Origin: Thermoplasmatales archaeon
GTDB lineage: Archaea; Thermoplasmatota; E2; DHVEG-1
NCBI GenBank assembly: GCA_023140035.1
Contig: JAGLML010000083.1
Coordinates: forward strand, 1-5,668
DNA: 5,668 nt
Reading direction: 5' to 3'
The notes under the pieces were generated by a model. The model made no database searches and was not told the origin of the DNA. It worked only from the letters and a program-made list of their open reading frames with translations. Below, in pieces: positions 1 through 5,285 of the stretch; the stretch's first letter is position 1; each line of letters opens with the position of its first letter. The position numbers were made by a program, and so were the translations under genes.

Positions 1-13
1 GGGGTGAAACCCC
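1..13 (-). terminator. Short perfect hairpin after the CrtC-like gene
   Basis: The first 13 bases form a perfect five-base-pair stem (GGGGT paired with ACCCC) with a three-base loop. On the minus strand the hairpin begins at the last base of the stop codon at 13-15 that closes the alternative end of the CrtC-like gene. It could mark the 3' end of that transcript. Any T-run needed for termination would lie beyond the window edge, so a terminator role is only inferred. Confidence 0.25.
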
Positions 14-102
14 TATTTCACTATACTGATTTCATTAGGTACATTACTATTTCTCTTTACGATCTCTATATTCGCGTTGAAAACAGGCTTGATTAATACG
101 CC
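13..102 (-). other. Likely displaced C-terminal tail of the CrtC-like protein, out of frame
   Basis: Right after the TAG at 102-104 that ends the CrtC-like gene, a different minus-strand frame stays open for 29 codons (GGC at 100-102 to TAG at 13-15). It reads as strand-like protein, beginning GVLIKPVFNANIEIVKRN and ending ISIVK. Adding one pyrimidine after the TA of the stop would turn TAGGGC-type reading into Tyr-Gly and join both parts into one protein of about 464 residues. There is no start codon for separate translation. The simplest reading is a one-base deletion, either a sequencing error or a real mutation that trims the C-terminus. The evidence is only that the tail looks coding; the protein may truly end at 102. 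Confidence 0.4.
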
Positions 103-1406
103 TATACTTTGTTTCCATGTATTTTGGAAGCGGGAATCATATTCATATTGAATTTTATCTTGGGACGAGGTGCTAATTGGATCTTAGTGAATACCTTTTT
201 TCTAAAAAAATGTGAATCTAAATCAAATGACATACCTATGCCCTCTGGTGGCAACATAAAATCAAGTTTCAAAGAATTATGTCCTAGCATCGAAATCTGT
301 CTTTGCGGTTCTATTTTGCTGATTCCATTGAGTTTTATCTTTTTCTTACCATCAAAATAATATCCCTCCACAACACCAGGTGCCTCGCAGATAACATAAG
401 CCGGGTAATATTTTCTTCTTGATAGCTTTTGTACATCTTCTCTGCTCTCAGTAGTCATCGCAAAACATAGATGTAATTTTTCTTTCCCTTTCCTAGCAGT
501 TATTTCTAGTTCAGAGGGATAAAAGAAATCATAATTCTTTGAATATCTTATTTTATTATACTGACAATGTATGTCGTAGAATTCATCATATGTTGTGCCA
601 TCTTTTGAAAGAACCAATATTCCTGCTGCAGGACCTTCCATCACCCAAAACATTATGTTTCCATAAAAAATAGTCCACCCGTTTTCGAGCAAAGCCCAAA
701 TCCAGTCATAGCCAAATGGATTGTTTTCGGTGCTAAACGTTATAGATTTCGGGATCTTTATTTTATGGTCATGTAGCCACCAACCCACGAGCTTTGTATA
801 TGTTGATATGGTTTTTTTGAGTCCTAAATCATTTAAAAATGGATCACTGTACGAAAAACTACCCCATACATGTTCAAAATATCCTTTACCATCTACGTTA
901 AAAATTTTCTCGTTTATTTTCATTGTTCCAGAAACAGCACATTTCGGAATGAATCCATATCTGTAGAAACCAAGGCCCATTGGCAACCAACCATTCGTGA
1001 CATCCTGTGCAATCCAATGCGGCAATGACTCAGAATGGTATTTGACATCGAGCTCTATATTGTTTTTTAAATCTCTTAGATGCATTTTATAGTCTGGAAA
1101 CGATCCTCTCATAAAAGAATCGTCGTATCTAACATCAAACCTATCTTTAGCAGATTCTAGTTTAGCTGAATAATTATGTGACTGATAACTAAAATATTTA
1201 TTGTTATCAAGATCGAAAAGTGTCATTGAAAAATGAGAGCCGATTTGATTCTTTCCAGCCCATTCGGAACAAGCTGCTTTTAGACTCCATTTTTTATTAT
1301 CTTCGACCGTTTCGAAGAAGAATTCTGAACACCACCATTCTGATATACTTGGAAAATGTTCTCTTTCATCTTCAGCAGTCCATGGGTTTTTGTTTTCTCC
1401 ATCCAT
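102..1406 (-). CDS. CrtC/AttH-type lipocalin-like protein (carotenoid 1,2-hydratase-like)
   Basis: A 434-residue soluble protein with no signal peptide or membrane span. I assign it to the carotenoid 1,2-hydratase (hydroxyneurosporene synthase)/AttH family, whose members fold as two lipocalin-like barrels. The best sign is the GKGYFEHVWG segment at residues 173-182, which matches the family's G-x-G-Y-F-D-H-x-W-G motif. It lies near the end of the N-terminal barrel and is followed by a Trp-rich part (residues 209-254). A second domain follows from about residue 295 (YPSELEITAR, then GVVEGYYFDGKKKIKLNG at 344-361) and a conserved-looking PPEGIG (386-391). CrtC adds water to a terminal double bond of acyclic carotenoids, but many relatives have unknown substrates, so activity here is open. 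The gene is divergent from the DsrE-prenyl synthase cluster, which hints at isoprenoid or lipid chemistry. The start is the first ATG, with a TTTAAA box about 30 bases upstream and no Shine-Dalgarno. The C-terminus may be cut by a frame break (see 13-102). Confidence 0.75.
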   Translation of the reverse strand: MDGENKNPWTAEDEREHFPSISEWWCSEFFFETVEDNKKWSLKAACSEWAGKNQIGSHFSMTLFDLDNNKYFSYQSHNYSAKLESAKDRFDVRYDDSFMRGSFPDYKMHLRDLKNNIELDVKYHSESLPHWIAQDVTNGWLPMGLGFYRYGFIPKCAVSGTMKINEKIFNVDGKGYFEHVWGSFSYSDPFLNDLGLKKTISTYTKLVGWWLHDHKIKIPKSITFSTENNPFGYDWIWALLENGWTIFYGNIMFWVMEGPAAGILVLSKDGTTYDEFYDIHCQYNKIRYSKNYDFFYPSELEITARKGKEKLHLCFAMTTESREDVQKLSRRKYYPAYVICEAPGVVEGYYFDGKKKIKLNGISKIEPQRQISMLGHNSLKLDFMLPPEGIGMSFDLDSHFFRKKVFTKIQLAPRPKIKFNMNMIPASKIHGNKV

Positions 1407-1434
1407 AAGATTGAGATGCGTTATTTTATTATCA

Positions 1435-1453
1435 TTTAAATAGCTTTATATTT
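1435..1453. promoter_or_regulatory. Divergent promoter region: TTTAAA and TTTATATTT boxes
   Basis: The 64-base gap between the CrtC-like start (1406) and the micro-ORF start (1471) holds two TATA-like boxes. The palindromic TTTAAA at 1435-1440 lies 29-34 bases before the minus-strand start, suiting a leaderless CrtC-like transcript, and could also serve the plus strand. TTTATATTT at 1445-1453 points to plus-strand initiation near 1472-1476. That is just at or after the micro-ORF ATG, so which box drives the plus-strand operon decides whether the micro-ORF is translated. Close packing suggests the two units may be regulated together. Confidence 0.5.
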
Positions 1454-1470
1454 GATGGGATAGGAGAAAA

Positions 1471-1548
1471 ATGCAAGAGGAAGCTATTTGGAGGGAACCG
1501 AGAAGAGAATATGAAAAAACCATGAAAAGAAAGATCAAAAAAAAGTAG
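1471..1548 (+). CDS. Possible 25-residue basic micro-ORF upstream of the DsrE gene
   Basis: ATG at 1471 opens 25 codons ending in TAG at 1546-1548, five bases before the DsrE start. The peptide starts MQEEAIWREPRR and ends in a Lys/Arg-rich tail (KRKIKKK); more than half its residues are charged. A GGAG at 1463-1466 sits four bases before the ATG, but the TATA boxes place the transcript start between about 1465 and 1476, so that site may not be in the mRNA. It could be a small protein, an upstream ORF that tunes DsrE translation by coupling, or chance, since A-rich DNA easily gives Lys codons. I do not recognise the peptide. Confidence 0.3.
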   Translation: MQEEAIWREPRREYEKTMKRKIKKK

Positions 1549-1553
1549 GAAGC

Positions 1554-1946
1554 ATGACTATTGTAGTAACTGAAGACATATATGATAAGGCATTAACTGC
1601 ATTTAATATCGGAGTTGGGGGTGTTCAAATGGGTATGAAAGTATCCATGTTTTTTACCTCACGTGGTGTAAATATATTAAAAAAATCATATAAACCAAGA
1701 CGTGCCAGGTGGGGAGAAGCCCCAATTGGATGGAAAGAAACTTTTATAAAAAAAAGAGGCGGCCCTATTCTCGCAAATTTAATGTATCAGGCTAGGGATA
1801 TGGGCGTTAATTTGTATGTTTGTTATACTTCTATGGTTTCTACAGGTTTAAAGGAGGAGATGTTAATAGGTGGTATAAAAGTCATAAGGATGCCTGAGTT
1901 CTTGGAATTAGCTTTGGAATCTGATGCACAATTTGTTATAGGTTAA
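1554..1946 (+). CDS. DsrE/DsrF-like family protein (DsrE2 type), probable sulfur carrier
   Basis: A 130-residue cytoplasmic protein of the DsrE superfamily, closest to the DsrE2 branch often annotated as peroxiredoxin-like. Family marks are the N-terminal strand and helix with AFNIGVGGVQMGMKVSMFFT (residues 16-35), resembling the branch's 'A-x-x-MGM-x-V-x-MFFT' core. The central MGVNLYVCYTSM (83-94) places the only cysteine, Cys90, at the position of the active-site Cys in this family. The C-terminal half (I105-GGIKVIRMPEFLELA) completes the Rossmann-like fold. Proteins of this type carry persulfide sulfur or act in thiol redox and sulfur-relay complexes; with one Cys it cannot form an internal disulfide. 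No start codon exists in frame upstream before a stop, so ATG 1554 is secure; an AGGA just before it is a weak ribosome site. Its stop lies ten bases before the prenyl synthase start, so the two are probably co-transcribed. Family confident; substrate unknown. Confidence 0.85.
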   Translation: MTIVVTEDIYDKALTAFNIGVGGVQMGMKVSMFFTSRGVNILKKSYKPRRARWGEAPIGWKETFIKKRGGPILANLMYQARDMGVNLYVCYTSMVSTGLKEEMLIGGIKVIRMPEFLELALESDAQFVIG

Positions 1947-1956
1947 GGGAAAAAGG

Positions 1957-2952
1957 ATGGATTTAGAAAACGCACTTAGAGAGAGAGCGAAGATATTTGA
2001 TAGCGCTTTGAATGGAAACCTTACACATCGTGAACCAAGAATGTTTTATGACGCCTTACGATGGATTCCTTTATCTGGCGGGAAGAGGCTTCGTCCGATT
2101 ATTACAATGCTCTCTTGTGAGGCGGTTGGAGGTGTACCAGAAACCACAATACCATTGGGAATAGCATTGGAATACATGCACAATTCAACACTAATACATG
2201 ATGATATAATCGATAGAGATAAATGGCGTAGAGGTTTACAAACCACGCATGAGAAATTTGGTTTATCGATGGCTATTGTTGCTGGGGATGCACTCATCGG
2301 CGAGACTTACAGGATGCTTTCATATATGGCTCCTCCAGAATTAGGGTCTGTAATATACAAGGAGATCATTAGATCTATAGCTGATGCAGCAAAAAATTTT
2401 TATGAGGGCGAAGCCATGGACATAGAATTTGCTCATAGATTTGACGTTACTCTCCCAGAATACATGGTTATGATAGAGAAAAAAACAGCTCAGCTGTATT
2501 GGGTATCAGGAAAAGGCGGGGCCTTGATAGCTAAAGGTACAAGAAAACAAGTAGAAAACATGGCAGAATATGGAAAGTTGTTTGGCTTAATGTTTCAAAT
2601 CAAAGATGATCTTTTAAATATACTAACTGATCAGGCCGAGTTAGGAAAACAAATGGTAGGAAGTGACATCTTAAACGGAAAGCGCACGCTTATGGTTGTA
2701 CATGCATTATCAAACGTAACCGATAAAACCAAGAAAAAGATGATGGCTATAATAGGAAATGAGAAGGCAACTCAAAACGACGTCATGGACGTTATAGATA
2801 TTTTTAGGGAGGTAGGTTCTATAGATTATTCACAAAACAAGTTAAAAGAATTCAGGAGAAATGCAAAATTGTGCTTGGATGTCGTGGAAGAATCAGAGAG
2901 TAAAAAACTCTTGATGGCACTGGCTGATTACAGTATAACAAGAAATTACTAA
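1957..2952 (+). CDS. idsA: Trans-isoprenyl (polyprenyl/GGPP-type) diphosphate synthase
   Basis: A 331-residue all-helical class I prenyltransferase that condenses allylic diphosphates with isopentenyl diphosphate in the cytoplasm; in archaea such enzymes feed membrane ether lipids, quinone tails or polyprenols. Visible motifs: GGKRLRP (41-47) for IPP binding; the first Asp-rich motif HDDIIDRDKWRRG (81-93, Asp82, Asp83, Asp86, with Arg91-Arg92); GEAMDIEF (151-158); KTAQLYW (176-182); FQIKDDLLN (213-221); and the GSDILNGKRT stretch (235-244). Two oddities: the second Asp-rich motif is DDLLN, with Asn221 in place of the last Asp; and residue 77, five positions before Asp82, is Ser. In characterised archaeal GGPP synthases such as that of Sulfolobus acidocaldarius this position is Phe, which limits chain length, while long-chain synthases have Ala or another small residue. 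The product may therefore exceed C20. Length is normal. A purine-rich GGG seven bases upstream may aid initiation; probably the last gene of the DsrE transcription unit. Confidence 0.92.
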   Translation: MDLENALRERAKIFDSALNGNLTHREPRMFYDALRWIPLSGGKRLRPIITMLSCEAVGGVPETTIPLGIALEYMHNSTLIHDDIIDRDKWRRGLQTTHEKFGLSMAIVAGDALIGETYRMLSYMAPPELGSVIYKEIIRSIADAAKNFYEGEAMDIEFAHRFDVTLPEYMVMIEKKTAQLYWVSGKGGALIAKGTRKQVENMAEYGKLFGLMFQIKDDLLNILTDQAELGKQMVGSDILNGKRTLMVVHALSNVTDKTKKKMMAIIGNEKATQNDVMDVIDIFREVGSIDYSQNKLKEFRRNAKLCLDVVEESESKKLLMALADYSITRNY

Positions 2953-2959
2953 ATGTCTC

Positions 2960-3058
2960 CTAGTATAGAAATATGGCCCAAATTAAAATAATCAAGGCGA
3001 TTATGACAAAGATACCTGCTAATGTATAAGGATTATAAATTATCGTCTTCCAATCCAT
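2960..3058 (-). CDS. Small single-span membrane protein, 32 residues
   Basis: ATG at 3056-3058 opens 32 codons ending in TAG at 2960-2962. The peptide has a short polar N-terminus (MDWKTIIYNPYTLAG, residues 1-15) followed by an unbroken hydrophobic run to the last residue (Ile16-Tyr32, rich in Ile, Leu, Val, Phe). That is long enough for one membrane-spanning helix, probably with the N-terminus in the cytoplasm given Lys4. An in-frame TAG three codons upstream fixes this as the only start. A TATA box (ATATTTATAT at 3081-3090) lies about 27 bases before the ATG, the geometry of a leaderless archaeal gene, and no Shine-Dalgarno is present. It converges on the prenyl synthase gene with a seven-base gap. 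The promoter plus clean membrane-helix composition make chance less likely. Function is unknown; it could be a small regulator or accessory subunit of a membrane complex. Confidence 0.6.
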   Translation of the reverse strand: MDWKTIIYNPYTLAGIFVIIALIILIWAIFLY

Positions 3059-3080
3059 GATGGTCTATTTGTTCAAGTTG

Positions 3081-3090
3081 ATATAAATAT
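3081..3090 (-). promoter_or_regulatory. TATA box for the 32-residue membrane protein
   Basis: On the minus strand this reads ATATTTATAT and is centred about 27 bases before the ATG at 3058, placing transcription start at or next to the start codon. It lies within the T/A-rich stretch 3066-3120, which otherwise shows no gene; the 131 bases between the small gene and the tRNA hold no other supportable reading frame. Confidence 0.5.
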
Positions 3091-3176
3091 TTTGTTTATT
3101 CAAATCGTTTATATTTTTAGAGTTTGATCAAAAAGTATGATTTGTCCCATCTCTTGAATGGACTCAAAATACAGAT

Positions 3177-3189
3177 AAACAAAAAATAA
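3177..3189 (-). terminator. T-rich terminator after tRNA-Thr
   Basis: Directly after the tRNA 3' end the minus strand reads TTATTTTTTGTTT. A T-run right behind a gene is the usual intrinsic termination signal in archaea and needs no hairpin. Confidence 0.5.
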
Positions 3190-3261
3190 GCCGCCGAAGG
3201 GATTTGAACCCCTGACCTGCTGATTACGAATCAGCCGCTCCACCTGCTAAGCTACGGCGGC
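3189..3261 (-). tRNA. trnT: tRNA-Thr (anticodon CGT)
   Basis: Read on the minus strand the 73 bases fold into a full cloverleaf. The acceptor stem is GCCGCCG with CGGCGGC, seven perfect pairs. The D arm is GCTT/GAGC around an AGCAGGTG loop. The anticodon arm is GCTGA/TCAGC around the loop TTCGTAA, giving anticodon CGU at positions 34-36, which reads ACG threonine codons. The variable loop is AGGTC and the T arm is AGGGG/CCCTT around TTCAAAT. There is no intron and no encoded CCA. The discriminator base (3189) is U on the RNA, a common archaeal tRNA-Thr identity element. A CGT tRNA usually accompanies separate TGT and GGT tRNA-Thr genes elsewhere. A T/A-rich TTTTTTATTA (3287-3296) about 30 bases upstream is the likely TATA box; a T-run follows the 3' end. 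Confidence 0.97.
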
Positions 3262-3286
3262 ATTCATGGGCTGAATATGATTTGAT

Positions 3287-3331
3287 AATAAAAAATTGCC
3301 TATCAATTTACTTTCCGTAACATCTTTTTAC
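3287..3331. promoter_or_regulatory. Divergent promoters for tRNA-Thr and rnhB
   Basis: The 91-base gap between the tRNA and rnhB holds a T/A-rich box for each. TTTTTTATTA on the minus strand (3287-3296) is centred about 30 bases before the tRNA 5' end. CTTTTTAC on the plus strand (3324-3331) is centred about 25 bases before the rnhB ATG. The second spacing implies a leaderless rnhB mRNA, in keeping with the lack of a Shine-Dalgarno sequence. Confidence 0.45.
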
Positions 3332-3352
3332 TTCCAAACATTACAAGATTGA

Positions 3353-4009
3353 ATGATCTGTGGCGTTGATGAATCCGGTCGTGGTCCAGTTATTGGCCCT
3401 CTAATAGTTGCTGGGGTTACATTTGAAGATGATTCAGAATTAAAAAAACTTGGAGTTCGAGATTCAAAAAAATTAACTCCAAAAAAACGACAAGTCCTAT
3501 CTAAAAAAATAAAAGAAATTGCAATTAATTATGATATTTTGGTTATTCCTGCTTCTAGTATAGATGATATGAGGAAAGTTATGACATTAAATGAAATTGA
3601 AGTATATGCTTTTAGTAAAATTATTGATAAATTAAAACCAGAATTTTGTTATGTGGATGCCGCCGATGTCAATGAAAAGCGTTTTGGCAAAGATATTTTA
3701 TCAAACCTATCTTTTAAACCAAAGATTGTGTCAAAACATAGGGCAGATGATACATACCCTATCGTAGGAGCTGCTTCTATTATCGCTAAAACTGCCAGAG
3801 ATGAAAATGTAAAAAAACTGTCAAAAAATTTACAAAAGAAGTTAAATCTCCCCCTTGGTAGTGGTTATCCTGCTGATCCAGTCACTAAACAGTTTCTTAG
3901 AACTTGGTTTGAAACCTATGGAGAGTTCCCTCCTCATGTTAGACATTCATGGAAAACTACTCAAAAACTCGTAAAAGACAGCAAAATAAGAAAATTAGAT
4001 GATTTTTAA
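3353..4009 (+). CDS. rnhB: Ribonuclease HII
   Basis: A 218-residue cytoplasmic type 2 RNase H, of usual archaeal length. It cuts the RNA strand of RNA/DNA hybrids and starts removal of single ribonucleotides left in DNA and of RNA primers. The N-terminal CGVDESGRGPVIGPL (residues 3-17) carries the first two acidic residues, Asp6 and Glu7, and the G9-R10-G11 motif that reads the ribonucleotide junction; the family mostly has Ala where Ser8 stands. RDSKKLTPKKR follows (36-46). YVDAADVN holds Asp102, and SKHRADDTYPIVGAASIIAK (127-146) gives the fourth metal ligand, Asp132. GSGYPADP (169-176) carries Tyr172, the usual 2'-OH-sensing tyrosine. RHSWKT (197-202) is the conserved C-terminal signature. 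All catalytic residues are present, so the enzyme should be active. The start is the only ATG fitting the family N-terminus and is probably leaderless. The gene is strikingly A/T-rich, with many AAA and TTA codons, unlike its neighbour serC. Confidence 0.97.
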   Translation: MICGVDESGRGPVIGPLIVAGVTFEDDSELKKLGVRDSKKLTPKKRQVLSKKIKEIAINYDILVIPASSIDDMRKVMTLNEIEVYAFSKIIDKLKPEFCYVDAADVNEKRFGKDILSNLSFKPKIVSKHRADDTYPIVGAASIIAKTARDENVKKLSKNLQKKLNLPLGSGYPADPVTKQFLRTWFETYGEFPPHVRHSWKTTQKLVKDSKIRKLDDF

Positions 4010-4020
4010 AATACAAAAAA
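4008..4020 (-). terminator. T-rich terminator of serC
   Basis: On the minus strand, about 60 bases after the serC stop, the sequence reads GCTTTTTTGTATTTT and runs into the end of rnhB. The six-T run followed by a second T cluster is the most likely end of the serC transcript. Confidence 0.4.
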
Positions 4021-4077
4021 GCAGAGAAGTTCTTACAGATCTTCCTCTAAAGTTGAACGCTATCACCATTCTATAAG

Positions 4078-4082
4078 TTTTT
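4078..4082 (+). terminator. Weak T-run after rnhB
   Basis: Five T residues follow a 68-base stretch after the rnhB stop and touch the serC stop codon from the other side. In the 72-base convergent gap this is the best plus-strand termination candidate, but it is short. Confidence 0.25.
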
Positions 4083-5167
4083 CACTGATTATTCTCCTGG
4101 AATTCCTTCAGGAAGTCAGCAAGTGCCTGTACACCTTCAATTGGCATAGCGTTGTAGATGGAAGCTCTCATGCCACCAACGGATCTATGACCCTTTAGAC
4201 CAACCATTCCTCTTGACAATCCTTCTGCAATACACTTCGCCTCTAATTCTGATGTAGACAGATTAAAGGTAATGTTCATCAGGGACCTAGAGTAAGGCTT
4301 GGCATGCCCTTTATAAAAGCCGCCAGAGTTATCGATAGCATCATAGAGCATCTTGGCCTTTTTCCTGTTGATCTTTTCAATAGCAGGAACCCCGCCCAAA
4401 CTCTTCAGATATTCCAAGGAAAGCTTGCACATATAAATCGCCCAGCATGGACCTGTGTTGAACAAAGAGTCCTTTTCTGCATGGGTTTTCCATTTCTGCA
4501 AGGTCGGAGTGTTTTCAGGTACTCGGTCAAAAAGATCTTCCCGCACGATCACTAGAGTAACTCCTGCGGGTCCTATGTTCTTTTGTGCACCTGCATAAAT
4601 AACTCCAAACTTTTTTGGGTCAATAACCTTGTCCATTATGTGCGAGGACATATCACAGGCAAGAGGAACATTGCTTGGTACCTTAGGCCATTCATGGTAT
4701 TCGGTTCCATAGATAGTGTTGTTCCCTGTAATATGGGCAAATGCTGTATTGTCACTAAACTCGATATCCTTTGGAATATAGGAGAAATTTTCGTCCTCAG
4801 AGCTAGCAACAACCTTCACATCACCATAGATTTTTCCTTCCTTGATAGCCTTTTTGGACCACACACCGGTGTTCACATATTCCATTGGTTTCTCCTTTTG
4901 CTGGAGATTCAAGGGAACCATATAGAACTGTGAGGAGGCACCACCCTGGAGCCACATGATCTTGTAATCATCTGGGAGATACATAAGTTCCTTGACTAAC
5001 CCTGATGCCTCTGCATGCATCTTAGCATATTCTTTGGAACGATGAGAAATCTCCATAAGAGACATTCCCGTCCCCTGAAAGTCTAATAGTTCTTCCTGCG
5101 CCTTCCTCAATGCCGGGAGTGGTAAGGTTGCTGGACCTGCATAAAAGTTGTAAACACGCTTTGTCAT
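4082..5167 (-). CDS. serC: Phosphoserine aminotransferase, bacterial type
   Basis: A 361-residue PLP enzyme that interconverts 3-phosphohydroxypyruvate plus glutamate with phosphoserine plus 2-oxoglutarate, the second step of serine synthesis. It aligns from its first residues with bacterial SerC: NFYAGPATLP (7-16), MEISHRSKEY (38-47, phosphate-binding His42-Arg43), LQGGASSQF (73-81), Trp103, TGNNTIYGTEY (147-157), DMSSH (172-176), AGAQKNIGPAG (192-202) with Schiff-base Lys196, and the C-terminal GHRSVGGMRASIYNAMP (326-342). All key residues are present and the length equals that of the bacterial enzyme. I chose the ATG at 5165-5167 because it fits the family N-terminus. An ATG four codons earlier (5177-5179) is possible; the longest frame, from a TTG at 5203, is unlikely because a TATA-like box overlaps it. 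Many archaea use a different class V aminotransferase here, and codons are less A/T-biased than in rnhB, so bacterial origin is plausible. Confidence 0.96.
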   Translation of the reverse strand: MTKRVYNFYAGPATLPLPALRKAQEELLDFQGTGMSLMEISHRSKEYAKMHAEASGLVKELMYLPDDYKIMWLQGGASSQFYMVPLNLQQKEKPMEYVNTGVWSKKAIKEGKIYGDVKVVASSEDENFSYIPKDIEFSDNTAFAHITGNNTIYGTEYHEWPKVPSNVPLACDMSSHIMDKVIDPKKFGVIYAGAQKNIGPAGVTLVIVREDLFDRVPENTPTLQKWKTHAEKDSLFNTGPCWAIYMCKLSLEYLKSLGGVPAIEKINRKKAKMLYDAIDNSGGFYKGHAKPYSRSLMNITFNLSTSELEAKCIAEGLSRGMVGLKGHRSVGGMRASIYNAMPIEGVQALADFLKEFQENNQ

Positions 5168-5192
5168 AATAATCGCCATTCTGTTGAAGCAA

Positions 5193-5216
5193 CGTATATT
5201 CAAAAGGAATTTAAAG
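5193..5216 (-). promoter_or_regulatory. TATA-like boxes upstream of serC
   Basis: Two candidates are seen on the minus strand. AATATACG at 5193-5200 is centred about 30 bases before the ATG at 5167; CTTTAAATT at 5208-5216 is centred about 33 bases before the alternative ATG at 5179. Either gives a nearly leaderless serC mRNA, and together they argue against the TTG start at 5203. No convincing Shine-Dalgarno precedes either ATG. Confidence 0.4.
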
Positions 5217-5285
5217 GATTCGGAGAATGTACTCTAATATTCTGCAGTAATTTTCATGTCCGTCTGCTACCCTAATATTCCATGA
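5204..5285. other. Gap between serC and the upstream frame; holds two CTAATATTC copies
   Basis: No gene is supportable in these 82 bases. They contain two near-identical 11-base words, CTCTAATATTC (5232-5242) and CCCTAATATTC (5270-5280). A shorter relative, CTCTAATACC, starts at 5292 inside the neighbouring reading frame. The spacings are 38 and 22 bases. They could be operator sites for serC, lying 50-100 bases upstream of its start, or chance in A/T-rich DNA. Confidence 0.25.

Noticed and set aside
109..1408. Plus-strand open frames of 62-83 codons inside the CrtC-like gene
   Set aside because: They are antisense to a well-supported gene, have Cys/Phe/Pro-rich composition typical of shadow frames and match no family.
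2046..2297. Minus-strand frame of 83 codons inside the prenyl synthase gene
   Set aside because: It is antisense to the catalytic core, including the first Asp-rich motif, and has no independent support.
3059..3188. Further small genes between the membrane micro-protein and the tRNA
   Set aside because: The only ATG frames are 13 codons or shorter and have no promoter or ribosome-site support.
3189..3261. tRNA-Thr as an integration site for a mobile element
   Set aside because: No direct repeat of the tRNA 3' end, no integrase and no foreign-looking cargo are visible on either side.
4304..4933. Plus-strand frames of 83 and 116 codons inside serC
   Set aside because: Both are antisense to conserved SerC motifs and look like shadows produced by its codon use.
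5168..5203. Extended SerC N-terminus from a TTG start
   Set aside because: The extra 12 residues do not fit the family N-terminus, and a TATA-like box overlaps this stretch, so it is probably not translated.
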